Of a stretch of DNA of 64,000 bases, positions 25,721 to 35,254 are shown piece by piece. This DNA is from Mucilaginibacter defluvii (lineage in GTDB: Bacteria; Bacteroidota; Bacteroidia; Sphingobacteriales; Sphingobacteriaceae), in contig NZ_BAABJI010000002.1 in NCBI RefSeq assembly GCF_039543225.1, positions 2,046,001 to 2,110,000 on the forward strand, in the 5' to 3' direction. The translations under genes were made by a program, and so were the position numbers. The number at the start of each line of letters is the position of its first letter. Positions within the stretch are counted from its first letter, which is position 1. The notes beneath the pieces were generated by a model. That model did no database searches, had not been told where the DNA came from, and saw only the letters and a list, made by a program, of their open reading frames with translations.

Positions 25721-28327
25721 ATGTCAGATACTACCGAAGAAAAACGACTTGCAGATAATTATAACGGAAAAGCCGAGTGGACGAAATGGGGGCCTTACCT
25801 CTCTGAACGACAATGGGGCACCGTGCGTGAAGACTACAGCGCTAATGGAGATGCCTGGAATTATGTTACACACGACATGTCTCGCAGCAAAGCCTACCGC
25901 TGGGGCGAGGATGGCATAGCCGGCATTAGCGACGATAAACAACACATCTGCCTGAGCCTTGCACTATGGAACGGTAAGGATGCCATATTAAAGGAGCGTT
26001 TATTCGGATTGACTAACCATGAAGGCAATCATGGTGAGGATGTAAAGGAACTGTATTATTACCTGGATAATACGCCTACGCATTCGTACATGAAAATGCT
26101 ATATAAATATCCGCAGCAAGCGTTTCCGTATGATTTGTTGGTTAAAAAAAATGCCGCCGCCGGGAAAGACAAACCTGAATACGAGCTAATAGATTCAGGC
26201 ATTTTTGACAACAACGCCTATTTTGACGTTTTTACGGAATACGCAAAAGCTGATACTGACGACATACTGGTGCAATACACCATTTACAATCGCGGCAGCC
26301 AAAAAAGCGCCATTGATGTGCTGCCACAAGTATGGTTTCGTAAAATATGGCTGGGTAAAGATGAGAAACCGGTTATAAGGCAAAGCGGCAAAAACGCTTT
26401 TGAGTTAACATCAGCCAAAACGGGCACCTATTACCTATACTTCGAGCAGCCTACTGATACACTTTTCACCGATAACGAAACCAATCGCACCCGTCTTTAC
26501 AAAGTTGCTAATGAATTGCCTTATGTTAAGGATGGCTTTAATGAGTATCTCGTTAACAAAAACGGTAACGCTGTTAATCCTGATAAAACCGGCACCAAGG
26601 CTGCCGTATGGCATCATATCGAGATTGAAGCAGGCGGCAAGGCCATCGTTCGACTACGATTGAGCCGGGTGGCCACCAACTCCCCCTATATAAGCTTTGA
26701 TGATACGATGGCGGTAAGGCTGGCCGAAGCTGACGAATTTTATGCAGCTAAACAAAGCAAGATACAATCTGCCGACGCAAAGCTGGTACAGCGCCAGGCT
26801 TGGGCCGGATTGCTTTGGAGCAAACAATACTATAAATTTAATGTAAAACGCTGGCTTGATGGCGATGCGGGTAAACCAGTACCACCCTCAAGCAGGCGCA
26901 GGGGCCGCAACGCTAACTGGAAACACTTTGTAGCCGAGGATATTTTGCTGATGCCCGATAAATGGGAATACCCATGGTTTGCCGCCTGGGACCACGCCTT
27001 CCATTGTATTGCCGTTGCGCCTGTTGATGCCAACCTGGCCAAAAAGGAATTACAGATACTGATCGGTGTTAATCACATGCATCCCAACGGGCAAATACCG
27101 GCCTATGAGTGGGATTTTAATGATACTAACCCACCGGTACAGGCCATTGCTGCACTACAGGTTTACGAAATGGACAAAGCGGCGACCGGTAAAGGAGATC
27201 AGCTTTTCCTGGAGACTGTTTTTCAAAAACTGCTGCTCAACTTTACCTGGTGGGTTAACCGTAAGGATAGCGAGGGCAATAACATATTTGAAGGCGGTTT
27301 TTTGGGGCTGGATAACATTGGCATATTTAACCGCAGCCAGCCGGTACCGGGCGGCGGCTTTTTAGAGCAGGCCGACGGCACCAGCTGGATGGCCATGTAC
27401 GCCCTCAACATGATGCGCATGGCTATGGAACTGGCCGTAACCAACAAGGCTTACGAAAGCATGGCCATAAAATTCGCTGAACACTTTATGTATATAGCGG
27501 GTTCTATCGCCAATATGGGTGAAGAAACTGAAGGGTTGTGGGATGATGAGGATGGTTTTTATTATGATCTGCTCAAAAAGCCCAATTGCAGCTGGGAACG
27601 GTTAAAGTTACGATCAATAGTCGGGCTGATACCGCTATTTGCCGTGAGCGTATTTAAAGAAAACCAGTGGCAGCAACTGCCTGAATTGATACACCGGTTA
27701 GAGTGGTTCAAGGAGCAGCGCCCTGATTTGGTAGCTCTGGTGAGCCGCTGGCGCGATGTAAACGGCGATCAGCATTTGTTTTCGTTACTACGGGGCCACC
27801 GCATGAAGCTGCTGCTGAAACGGATGCTTGACCCGGAAGAGTTTTTATCAGACTACGGTATACGCTCGCTATCAAAAATATACGAGCAGCAACCTTATAA
27901 ATATATACTTAACGGTGCCGATTATTCGGTTAAATATATTCCGGGTGAAAGTGACTCGAATATGTTTGGCGGCAACAGCAACTGGCGCGGGCCTATATGG
28001 TTCCCATTAAATTACCTGATTATTTGCTCGTTAAGGCATTTTCACGAATATTATACCGATGATTTTAAGGTAGAATATCCAACAGGATCAGGCGATTACC
28101 TCACGCTTTCGCAAATAGCGGATGAACTGAGCAAGCGCTTGCAGAATTTATTCCTGACAAATGGAATGGGGGAACGCCCGGCAAACGGCGGCCGCGTTAA
28201 GTTTAACGCCGACGAGCATTTTGAATCCTACATTCCGTTTTATGAATATTTTAACCCGGAAACGGGCAAAGGTTTAGGCGCCAGCCATCAAACAGGGTGG
28301 ACAGCCCTGGTAGCCTTACTTTTTTGA
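25721..28327 (+). CDS. Glucosidase, GH63/MGH1-like
   Basis: 868 aa, no signal peptide, so probably cytoplasmic. The N-terminal half is a beta-rich domain (WGPYLSERQWGTVREDYS, RWGEDGIAGISDDKQ) and the C-terminal half an (alpha/alpha)6 barrel with PWFAAWDHAFHCIAVAPVD, EWDFNDTNPP and NMFGGNSNWRGPIWFPLNYLI. These segments match bacterial proteins annotated as GH63-type mannosyl-oligosaccharide glucosidase, of which the bacterial substrates are mostly uncharacterised alpha-glucosides or mannosylglycerate-type compounds. It is convergent with the ROK kinase gene and overlaps it by 40 bp at the 3' ends. A link to glucose supply for the pentose phosphate genes is plausible. Confidence 0.85.
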   Translation: MSDTTEEKRLADNYNGKAEWTKWGPYLSERQWGTVREDYSANGDAWNYVTHDMSRSKAYRWGEDGIAGISDDKQHICLSLALWNGKDAILKERLFGLTNHEGNHGEDVKELYYYLDNTPTHSYMKMLYKYPQQAFPYDLLVKKNAAAGKDKPEYELIDSGIFDNNAYFDVFTEYAKADTDDILVQYTIYNRGSQKSAIDVLPQVWFRKIWLGKDEKPVIRQSGKNAFELTSAKTGTYYLYFEQPTDTLFTDNETNRTRLYKVANELPYVKDGFNEYLVNKNGNAVNPDKTGTKAAVWHHIEIEAGGKAIVRLRLSRVATNSPYISFDDTMAVRLAEADEFYAAKQSKIQSADAKLVQRQAWAGLLWSKQYYKFNVKRWLDGDAGKPVPPSSRRRGRNANWKHFVAEDILLMPDKWEYPWFAAWDHAFHCIAVAPVDANLAKKELQILIGVNHMHPNGQIPAYEWDFNDTNPPVQAIAALQVYEMDKAATGKGDQLFLETVFQKLLLNFTWWVNRKDSEGNNIFEGGFLGLDNIGIFNRSQPVPGGGFLEQADGTSWMAMYALNMMRMAMELAVTNKAYESMAIKFAEHFMYIAGSIANMGEETEGLWDDEDGFYYDLLKKPNCSWERLKLRSIVGLIPLFAVSVFKENQWQQLPELIHRLEWFKEQRPDLVALVSRWRDVNGDQHLFSLLRGHRMKLLLKRMLDPEEFLSDYGIRSLSKIYEQQPYKYILNGADYSVKYIPGESDSNMFGGNSNWRGPIWFPLNYLIICSLRHFHEYYTDDFKVEYPTGSGDYLTLSQIADELSKRLQNLFLTNGMGERPANGGRVKFNADEHFESYIPFYEYFNPETGKGLGASHQTGWTALVALLF

Positions 28328-29283
28328 ACCAGCGAGCTTGCGCCTAATATAGCGGCGTCGGCTTCCTTTAAATCGCTCAAAAGTAACTTAACCCGCCCCC
28401 TGAAAGCAGGGAGCAGGTTAAGTTCCATATACTTTTTAGCTGGCTTCAATAAGTAATCGCCCGCCTTTATAACGCCGCCAAACAGCACAATAGCCTGCGG
28501 GGATGAAAACATCACAAAGTTGGCCAAAGCCTCACCCAATATGCGCCCGGTGATCTGGTATACCTTTTGGGCCAGCTTATCGCCTTGCAGGGCACACTCG
28601 TTAATTACCTTAGCGGTAATATCATCAACCTTTATCTGGCGTAATTTACTATCAGGATATGCTTTCTTTTGCAACTGCTCCTTAGCGGTGATCACAATAC
28701 CCGTTGCTGAGCAATAGGCCTCGACCGAACCACGTGAGCCGGTTGACCAGTGTTTACGCCCGCCCGGCCTGATGATGGTATGCCCAAGCTCACCGGCTAT
28801 ACCGTTACAGCCATAAAGCAGTTTACCATCAACCACGATACCACTGCCTACACCTGTACCCAACGTAATCTCAATAAAGTGCTGCATACCTTTGGCTATG
28901 CCATACTGCATTTCGCCTGCGGCGGCGGCGTTGGCATCATTGGTCAATATGCAGGGCAGATCAAACTTATCCGTCATCAGCTTGGCCAGCGGCACTTCAT
29001 CCTTGCCCCAGGGCAGGTTTGGCGCATGGTCAATACAGCCGGTGTAAAAGTTACCGTTGGGCGCGCCCATACCAATGCCTTTTACGGTTTTATCGGTATG
29101 TTTTTTTATCAGCGGACTTACATTTTCATACAAAGCGTCAACAAACAATTCAACTGTAGTGTAATCGGTAGTTTTTATGCGGCCTTCGTCAAGTATATTA
29201 CCTGCGCTATCAACCAAACCAAATTTTGTGTTGGTCCCGCCAACATCTATCCCTATAACTATCTCGTTACTGCTTGCTGCCAT
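28288..29283 (-). CDS. ROK-family sugar kinase (probable glucokinase) lacking the zinc motif
   Basis: 331 aa. Seen: ATP-binding IGIDVGGTNTKFGLVD at the N-terminus, the catalytic region NDANAAAAGEMQYG, and the ROK signature area ITLGTGVGSGIVVDGKL...GELGHTIIRPGG. The canonical zinc cluster (C-x-CGxxGC-x-E) is replaced by HWSTGSRGSVEAYC, so only one Cys and no CGxxGC pair remains. Most ROK glucokinases keep this zinc site. As last gene of the pentose phosphate operon, it would supply glucose-6-phosphate to zwf; glucokinase is therefore favoured but not certain. Overlaps the glucosidase gene by 40 bp. Confidence 0.85.
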   Translation of the reverse strand: MAASSNEIVIGIDVGGTNTKFGLVDSAGNILDEGRIKTTDYTTVELFVDALYENVSPLIKKHTDKTVKGIGMGAPNGNFYTGCIDHAPNLPWGKDEVPLAKLMTDKFDLPCILTNDANAAAAGEMQYGIAKGMQHFIEITLGTGVGSGIVVDGKLLYGCNGIAGELGHTIIRPGGRKHWSTGSRGSVEAYCSATGIVITAKEQLQKKAYPDSKLRQIKVDDITAKVINECALQGDKLAQKVYQITGRILGEALANFVMFSSPQAIVLFGGVIKAGDYLLKPAKKYMELNLLPAFRGRVKLLLSDLKEADAAILGASSLVQKSKATRAVHPV

Positions 29284-29301
29284 TAGTATAAATTACCGTT
29301 T

Positions 29302-30045
29302 TTATTTAGATGCCTTTGCTTCGTCAGTGAGTTTTGAGGCCGCGCCTTCGTCAACCATCCACGTCAGTTTGCCGCTTGCCGGGGCAAGCAGTTGCGACGG
29401 GTACTGTTCAAAATTACGCTCTCCCTCTAAAACCTCATGCAATGCCGATGCCTTGTTGGCACCAAATACCAATACCGCTACCTTTTGCGCTTTATTAATA
29501 AACGGCTCGGTAAGGGTTATACGGTACATTTGCTGTGGCTCCAGGTAGTAAGCATCTACCCATTTGGTACGCTCGTGCAGCACCTCGGTATGCGGGAACA
29601 GTGAGGCGGTGTGCCCGTCCTCGCCCATACCTAATATCAGCAAGTCAAAATTAGCTTCATCTTCACCAAAAAAGCCTCTTAATATCTGCTCATAATCGGC
29701 AGCGTAAGCCTTGGCATCCTTATCATCGCTCCACATCGGAAAAATGTTTTGCTTTGGGATGGGCACATGGTTTAGCAGGGTTTCAAAAGCCATTTTAGCA
29801 TTGCTTTTCTCGTCTGTTAACGGCACCCAGCGCTCATCACCCCAAAACACAAATACCTTGCTCCAGTCAAGCTGGCTTTGGTATTCGGGCTGTGCCAGTA
29901 TTTTGTGCAGCGTTACCGGTGATGAACCACCGGTAAGTGCTACGATAAAACGGCCATTTTTAGCGATTGCTGATGTACCGGTGCTGATAAACAGATCGGC
30001 AAGGGCGGTGCAAAGCTCTACGTTATCTTTAAATATACTTATCAT
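29302..30045 (-). CDS. pgl: 6-phosphogluconolactonase (DevB/SOL type)
   Basis: 247-aa enzyme hydrolysing 6-phosphogluconolactone to 6-phosphogluconate. Seen: IVALTGGSSPVTLHKIL, VFVFWGDERWVPLTDEKSN, LLILGMGEDGHTASLFPHT, all family hallmarks. The ATG at 30045 (MISIFKDNVEL) was chosen: it lies one base after the zwf stop codon and starts at the normal position, whereas an upstream start at 30153 would overlap zwf with unrelated residues. It is the step after zwf in the same operon. Confidence 0.93.
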   Translation of the reverse strand: MISIFKDNVELCTALADLFISTGTSAIAKNGRFIVALTGGSSPVTLHKILAQPEYQSQLDWSKVFVFWGDERWVPLTDEKSNAKMAFETLLNHVPIPKQNIFPMWSDDKDAKAYAADYEQILRGFFGEDEANFDLLILGMGEDGHTASLFPHTEVLHERTKWVDAYYLEPQQMYRITLTEPFINKAQKVAVLVFGANKASALHEVLEGERNFEQYPSQLLAPASGKLTWMVDEGAASKLTDEAKASK

Positions 30046-30046
30046 G

Positions 30047-31573
30047 TTAGCAGTCTTTTTTACGGTCGTTACCATGTATGTTAAACGCCCAGATATGGCC
30101 TTCGCGGGCAATAAGCGCCTCTGAGGTTTCAGGGCCCCATGATCCGGCAGCATAGTTTGCGAAATCCAGTGATTCCCTTGATTCCCATACCTCCAGTATC
30201 GGCGTAATTACATCCCACGCTTCCTCCACCTGGTCAGATCTCATAAACAATGTAGCATCGCCCCTCATGGCATCAAGCAACAAGGTTTCGTATGCTTCAG
30301 GCGTTTGGGTTGAGCAGGTATCGTAATCAAAGATCATATCTGCAGGGTTCAGCTCCATTTCAAGACCGGTTTTTTTGGCCATAAAACGTAAACGGATATC
30401 CATCTGCGGCTGAATGTTGATGGTTAGACGATTCGCCATCAGGTTGTCCGACTGGCGCTCGTGGAAGGTTGAGTGCGGTACCGGTTTAAACTGTATGGTA
30501 ATGGACGATGTTTTCTCCTGCATGCGTTTGCCGGTACGCAGGTAAAACGGCACATCCTGCCAGCGCCAGTTATCAATATAAAATTTGATAGCGGCAAAAG
30601 TTTCGGTATTTGAATGCGGATTAACGCCTTGTTCATGGCGATAGCCCGGCACTTTTTTGCCTTGCAGCCAACCTTCGCCGTACTGGCCGCGAACGGCATA
30701 TTTATTTACCTCATCATGCTTCATGCGTCGAACGGCGCGCATAACATCAACCTTTCGGTTACGTACTTCCTCTGCCTTGAAAGATGCCGGAGGTTCCATA
30801 GCCACCATACACAGTATCTGCAACAGGTGGTTCTGGATCATATCGCGCAAAGCGCCCGAACCTTCGTAGTAACCACCACGATCCTCAACGCCTACCTGCT
30901 CGGCCACGGTTATTTGCACATAATCAATATAATTACGGTTCCATAGCGGCTCAAAAAGCGAATTGGCAAAACGGAAAGCTAATATATTCTGTACGGTTTC
31001 CTTACCCAGGTAATGATCGATACGGTATATCTGCTCCTCATTAAAAGTACGGGTAAGCAGCTTGTTCAGCTCGATAGCGGTTTCCTTGTTATGGCCGAAT
31101 GGTTTTTCAATCACCATGCGGTCGCGCTCAATGTCAGCCGCCAAACCTGCTCTTTTAATATTAACCGTAACCGCCTCAATAAATTGCGGCGCTACCGAAA
31201 GGTAAAACAATCTGTTGGCACGTATGCCCCAGGTATTGCTCTGTTCTTCCATCTTGGTATTCAAATCAACATACGATTGTTCATCGTTGATGTTAGATTG
31301 AAAATAAGAGATAGATTCCTTGAAAACTCCCCATTTTTCAGGGTCAGGAGCCCCGCTACGCGAAAACTCATCCAAGCCTTCATGCAGGCGCTCCCTGAAC
31401 TGGTCGTCCGTTAGTTCGGTACGGCCCAGGCCAATGATGGCAAAATTTTCAGGCAGCCAGTTTTCGAGGTATAAATTATATAATGCCGGTATCAGCTTAC
31501 GTTTGGCAAGGTCACCTGTACCGCCAAATATCACCATAATTACCGGATGGTCATTTTTATTAACCGTTTTCAT
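30047..31573 (-). CDS. zwf: Glucose-6-phosphate 1-dehydrogenase
   Basis: 508-aa first enzyme of the oxidative pentose phosphate pathway, making NADPH. Seen: nucleotide-binding [20 protein letters not shown] at the N-terminus, the catalytic motif [13 protein letters not shown], and EKPFGHN before it. Length is normal. It is followed by pgl with one base between and preceded by gnd (35 bp). All ordinary residues are present. Confidence 0.96.
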   Translation of the reverse strand: MKTVNKNDHPVIMVIFGGTGDLAKRKLIPALYNLYLENWLPENFAIIGLGRTELTDDQFRERLHEGLDEFSRSGAPDPEKWGVFKESISYFQSNINDEQSYVDLNTKMEEQSNTWGIRANRLFYLSVAPQFIEAVTVNIKRAGLAADIERDRMVIEKPFGHNKETAIELNKLLTRTFNEEQIYRIDHYLGKETVQNILAFRFANSLFEPLWNRNYIDYVQITVAEQVGVEDRGGYYEGSGALRDMIQNHLLQILCMVAMEPPASFKAEEVRNRKVDVMRAVRRMKHDEVNKYAVRGQYGEGWLQGKKVPGYRHEQGVNPHSNTETFAAIKFYIDNWRWQDVPFYLRTGKRMQEKTSSITIQFKPVPHSTFHERQSDNLMANRLTINIQPQMDIRLRFMAKKTGLEMELNPADMIFDYDTCSTQTPEAYETLLLDAMRGDATLFMRSDQVEEAWDVITPILEVWESRESLDFANYAAGSWGPETSEALIAREGHIWAFNIHGNDRKKDC

Positions 31574-31608
31574 CTTTTGCGATTGTTTGGTATGAATTTG
31601 TTATCGTA

Positions 31609-33018
31609 CTATTTCCACTCGGTGTGGAATACACCTTCGCGATCGGTACGTTCGTACTGGTGCGCGCCAAAATAATCGCGCTGCGCCTGTACCAAATTAG
31701 TTGGCAGGGTTGCACTGCGGTAACCATCAAAATAGCTTAATGAGGCCATAAACGCCGGTAGCGGAATACCTTTATCAATCGCTATTTTAATAATATCGCG
31801 GGTGTCGCCCTGTTTTGCCAGCAAGGTAGCGCCAATCTCTTCATCCAACAGGATGTTTGGCAGATCAGGTTGCTTTTGGAATGCCTTGCGGAAATCCTCT
31901 AAACATAACGCGCGGATGATACAGCCACCACGCCATATTTTGGCTACCTCCTCAAGTTTAAGCTCGTAGTTATACTCTTTTGAGGCTACAAATAATTGAG
32001 CCAAACCTTGCGCATATGTATTGATCATGGCAAAGTAGTAGGCATTTTTTAGCTGGGCTACAAATTTTTGCTTATCAACAGCGCCAATTTCAGTTGGGGC
32101 TACTTTTAATAATTCGGCAGCTTTTACGCGCTCGGTTTTGTAGGCCGACAGATCGCGCATGGTAACGGCGGCATCAATAACCGGAACGGGTACCTGCAGG
32201 TTCATGGCATCCTGCGATGTCCATTTACCTGTACCTTTTGAACGCGCGCGGTCAGATACAAAGTTTACCAGCAGTTCATCACTACCTTCATCTTTTTTCT
32301 TCAGGATATCTGATGTGATCTCGATCAGGAATGATTTAAGTTCCGTGTTGTTCCACTCCTCAAATATGGGCTGCAGCTCGGCATCCTCAAAACCCAGACC
32401 GCGTTTTAACAGGTCATAGCTTTCAGATATCAACTGCATCAGCGCGTACTCAATACCGTTGTGCGCCATTTTTACATAGTTACCGGCCGAGCCGTTACCC
32501 AGATAGGCTACACATGGCTCGCCATCAACTTTGGCGGCAATAGCTTCAAACACAGGGCGCAGGCGCTCGTAAGCGTTTTTATCGCCACCCGGCATCATGC
32601 TCGGGCCAAAACGGGCACCTTTTTCACCACCTGAAATACCCATGCCGAAAAAGTGGATGCCTTTTTCTTCCAATTCAGCCACGCGGCGGTCGGTATCAGG
32701 AAAATAGCTGTTACCACCATCAATTACGATATCGCCTTTTTCAAGGAAGGGTAACAGGGTTTGTATAGCGGCATCAACCGGCTTGCCGGCAGGCACCAGC
32801 AGCATAATCGCTCTCGGCGTTTTTATTGAACCAGCAAATTCCTCGGCAGATGTGGTGCCTTTTACCTGCTGACCTTCTTTAGCAGCCTTTTCAAAAGCGC
32901 TTGCCTTTTCACCGTCAACGTCCAAGCCTGCGGCGGCAAAGCCATGGTCGGCAACGTTAAGCAGCAAATTTCTGCCCATTACGCCTAAACCAACAATGCC
33001 AAAATCATATTGAGCCAT
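31609..33018 (-). CDS. gnd: 6-phosphogluconate dehydrogenase, decarboxylating
   Basis: 469 aa, oxidises 6-phosphogluconate to ribulose 5-phosphate with NADP. Seen: N-terminal Rossmann motif GIVGLGVMGRNLLLNVADHG, signature ISGGEKGARFGPSMMPGG, KMAHNGIEYALMQLISE with catalytic Lys, and the C-terminal FHTEW. Length fits the long E. coli-type enzyme. It lies between the HAD gene and zwf in the operon. Confidence 0.96.
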   Translation of the reverse strand: MAQYDFGIVGLGVMGRNLLLNVADHGFAAAGLDVDGEKASAFEKAAKEGQQVKGTTSAEEFAGSIKTPRAIMLLVPAGKPVDAAIQTLLPFLEKGDIVIDGGNSYFPDTDRRVAELEEKGIHFFGMGISGGEKGARFGPSMMPGGDKNAYERLRPVFEAIAAKVDGEPCVAYLGNGSAGNYVKMAHNGIEYALMQLISESYDLLKRGLGFEDAELQPIFEEWNNTELKSFLIEITSDILKKKDEGSDELLVNFVSDRARSKGTGKWTSQDAMNLQVPVPVIDAAVTMRDLSAYKTERVKAAELLKVAPTEIGAVDKQKFVAQLKNAYYFAMINTYAQGLAQLFVASKEYNYELKLEEVAKIWRGGCIIRALCLEDFRKAFQKQPDLPNILLDEEIGATLLAKQGDTRDIIKIAIDKGIPLPAFMASLSYFDGYRSATLPTNLVQAQRDYFGAHQYERTDREGVFHTEWK

Positions 33019-33049
33019 AGTTTTTTGTTTTATTATATTGTGTTTCAGA

Positions 33050-33673
33050 TTATAGTGTTTCAGTTAAACCAAACCCGGCAAGTGCCTGCCTGGTAGCATC
33101 AACATTTACATGATGAATGCCTTTGATACCTTGTGCCGCGGCAGCTTCCGTAAAAACCTTACGGTCGTCAATGTATAATACCTCTTCCGCTTTTACTTGC
33201 GACAAATCGAGCGCGGAAAGATAAATATCTTTATCCGGTTTGCGGGTATGTACAAAGCACGACGAAGCAAAAATATCGATCCATCCCGTAAGACCAAATT
33301 TATGTATGCGGTATTCGTTCAATTCTCGCCCTTCATTGTTGACGGCCACCGTTCTGAGATTATATTTTTTCTTTATACGACAAACCAGGTCGATCATTTC
33401 CTGATACGGAGCTGATTCGTTGTACATAAAATTGGTGAAATCATCCGGGGTAAAGCTACGCTCCTGGTGAAATACCAGCAGGTTAACATACTCACTAAGC
33501 GTCATTTTACCGGCCTCATACGCATCGAAAATAATACGGTGGCGCTCGTTCATATCAGCAAAGTCGAGGTTAAAAACCTCGGCGGCTTTTTGTCTGGAAT
33601 TGCGGTCCCAACCATTGGTCAGGAACACACCGCCGAGGTCAAGAAAGAGTGCCTTTACAGCGGGCTGGCTCAT
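33050..33673 (-). CDS. HAD-family hydrolase in the pentose phosphate operon
   Basis: 207 aa, HAD subfamily IA. Motif I is FLDLGGVF (Asp nucleophile followed by LGGV), motif II is TVAVNNEGREL in place of the typical T/S, motif III is KPDKDIYLSAL, and motif IV EVLYIDDRKV. The substrate is not predictable: a sugar phosphate fits the context, e.g. clean-up of a side product. The gene overlaps tal by 4 bp and precedes gnd, so it is translated with them. Confidence 0.82.
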   Translation of the reverse strand: MSQPAVKALFLDLGGVFLTNGWDRNSRQKAAEVFNLDFADMNERHRIIFDAYEAGKMTLSEYVNLLVFHQERSFTPDDFTNFMYNESAPYQEMIDLVCRIKKKYNLRTVAVNNEGRELNEYRIHKFGLTGWIDIFASSCFVHTRKPDKDIYLSALDLSQVKAEEVLYIDDRKVFTEAAAAQGIKGIHHVNVDATRQALAGFGLTETL

Positions 33674-34797
33674 GCAGAAACCTCCCCTTTTTTATCGGCT
33701 ATGGTTTTCATAAGGCTATCAAAAGGTTTGATGAATTTCTGGATGCCCTCATCCTCCAATTTCTGGGTAACTTCGGGCAGGCTGATCTCTACCACATCTT
33801 CCAGTTGATAAAGCACATACCGCGCCTCCTCATAAGTACCATCCAGGCGAGATTCCGGGTTGCCATGATCACGGTAAGCGTTCAGCGTATCAACAGGCAC
33901 TGTATTAACAGTTTCAGGCCCGATCAATGATTCGACATAAATAATATCGCTGAATGCCGGGTTTTTAGCGCTGGTACTTGCCCATAATAAACGCTGCGGT
34001 TTGGCACCTTTTACCTCAAGCGCTTTAAAGCGGTCGCTTTTAAATATGTCCTTATAAATTTGATAAGCAGCCTGCGCGCTTGAAATGGCCACCTTGCCTA
34101 ACACCTTACGTGCAGGACCGGCTTTATCCGGGTTATCCTTAATTATGGCTTCCAGCATTGGATCAACCAGGCTATCGATACGGCTTAAAAAGAAACTGGC
34201 CACTGAGGCTACCTTATCAACAGATTCGCCATTGGCTAAACGCTTTTCGATACCGGCTACATAAGCCTCAGCTACCTCACGGTAACGATCCAGACTGAAC
34301 AGCAGGGTAACATTAACGTTAATACCTTCGCTGATTAATTGCTCAATAACCGGTAAGCCCTCTTTAGTTCCCGGTACTTTGATCATTACGTTTTTGCGAT
34401 CCAATAATTTCCATGATGAACGCGCTTCGGCAATAGTACCTTCGGTATTCAGCGCCAGGCTTGGCGATACTTCCAGGCTTACATAACCATCAAGGCCGTT
34501 GGTTTCCTGGTAAACACCCTGAAACAAATCCGCGGCAGCGCGAACATCCTCAACGGCTATCGATAAAAATATTTCTTCGGGCGTTTTGCCTTGTTTGGTT
34601 AACTCGGAGATCGACTCATTGTAGTCATCGCTTTTGGCAATGGCTTCTTCAAAAATAGCCGGGTTTGAGGTTAAGCCTTTCAGCTCGCCATCGTCAATTA
34701 ATTTTTTTAGTTCGCCTGATTGTACAAACTTTCTTCTGATATAATCAAGCCAGATGCTCTGGCCATAATCTGATACTCTTTGCAGTGGATTTTTCAT
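33670..34797 (-). CDS. tal: Transaldolase
   Basis: 375 aa, transfers dihydroxyacetone between sugar phosphates. Seen: LTSNPAIFEEAIAKSDDYNE near the N-terminus and KNVMIKVPGTKEGLPVIEQL with the Schiff-base Lys, plus LLWASTSAKNPAFSD. Length (about 375) and pattern fit the longer transaldolase group (tal_mycobact type) rather than the 220-aa one. Five bases after rpiB; overlaps the HAD gene by 4 bp. Confidence 0.95.
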   Translation of the reverse strand: MKNPLQRVSDYGQSIWLDYIRRKFVQSGELKKLIDDGELKGLTSNPAIFEEAIAKSDDYNESISELTKQGKTPEEIFLSIAVEDVRAAADLFQGVYQETNGLDGYVSLEVSPSLALNTEGTIAEARSSWKLLDRKNVMIKVPGTKEGLPVIEQLISEGINVNVTLLFSLDRYREVAEAYVAGIEKRLANGESVDKVASVASFFLSRIDSLVDPMLEAIIKDNPDKAGPARKVLGKVAISSAQAAYQIYKDIFKSDRFKALEVKGAKPQRLLWASTSAKNPAFSDIIYVESLIGPETVNTVPVDTLNAYRDHGNPESRLDGTYEEARYVLYQLEDVVEISLPEVTQKLEDEGIQKFIKPFDSLMKTIADKKGEVSA

Positions 34798-34802
34798 ATA
34801 CT

Positions 34803-35249
34803 TTAGTTTTTTTCTAATGCGAGAACTTTATCTAAACGGCGCTGAAAACGCTCGCCACCATCATACTTCGCGTTAATAAACGCGTGCGCCAGTTCAGTAA
34901 TAAGCGATGCGCCCAATACACGGCCGCCAATGCACATCAGGTTCATGTCGTCGTGTTCAACGCCCTGGTGTGCCGAGTAACTTTCGGTAATTAATGCCGC
35001 GCGGATGCCCTTTATTTTATTGGCCGCTACCGATACGCCTACACCGCTGCCGCAAACGGCAATGCCTTTTTCAACCTCACCATCTACAATGGCTTTTGCA
35101 AGGGGCACCACAATATCCGGATAATCATCAACAGCGTCGTACTCGTGAGCGCCATAGTCAACAATTTCGTAACCTTCACTTTGCAGCTGTTTTACCAGCG
35201 ATTGTTTTTGATCAAAACCGGCGTGATCGGCCGCTATTCCAATTTTCAT
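34803..35249 (-). CDS. rpiB: Ribose 5-phosphate isomerase B
   Basis: 148 aa, interconverts ribose and ribulose 5-phosphate. Seen: GIAADHAGFDQK, the active-site Cys in AVCGSGVGVSVAANK, and ESYSAHQGVEHDDMNLMCIGGRV. Two codons separate it from tkt upstream, five bases from tal. Small cytoplasmic enzyme with normal length. Confidence 0.95.
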   Translation of the reverse strand: MKIGIAADHAGFDQKQSLVKQLQSEGYEIVDYGAHEYDAVDDYPDIVVPLAKAIVDGEVEKGIAVCGSGVGVSVAANKIKGIRAALITESYSAHQGVEHDDMNLMCIGGRVLGASLITELAHAFINAKYDGGERFQRRLDKVLALEKN

Positions 35250-35254
35250 AGTTA

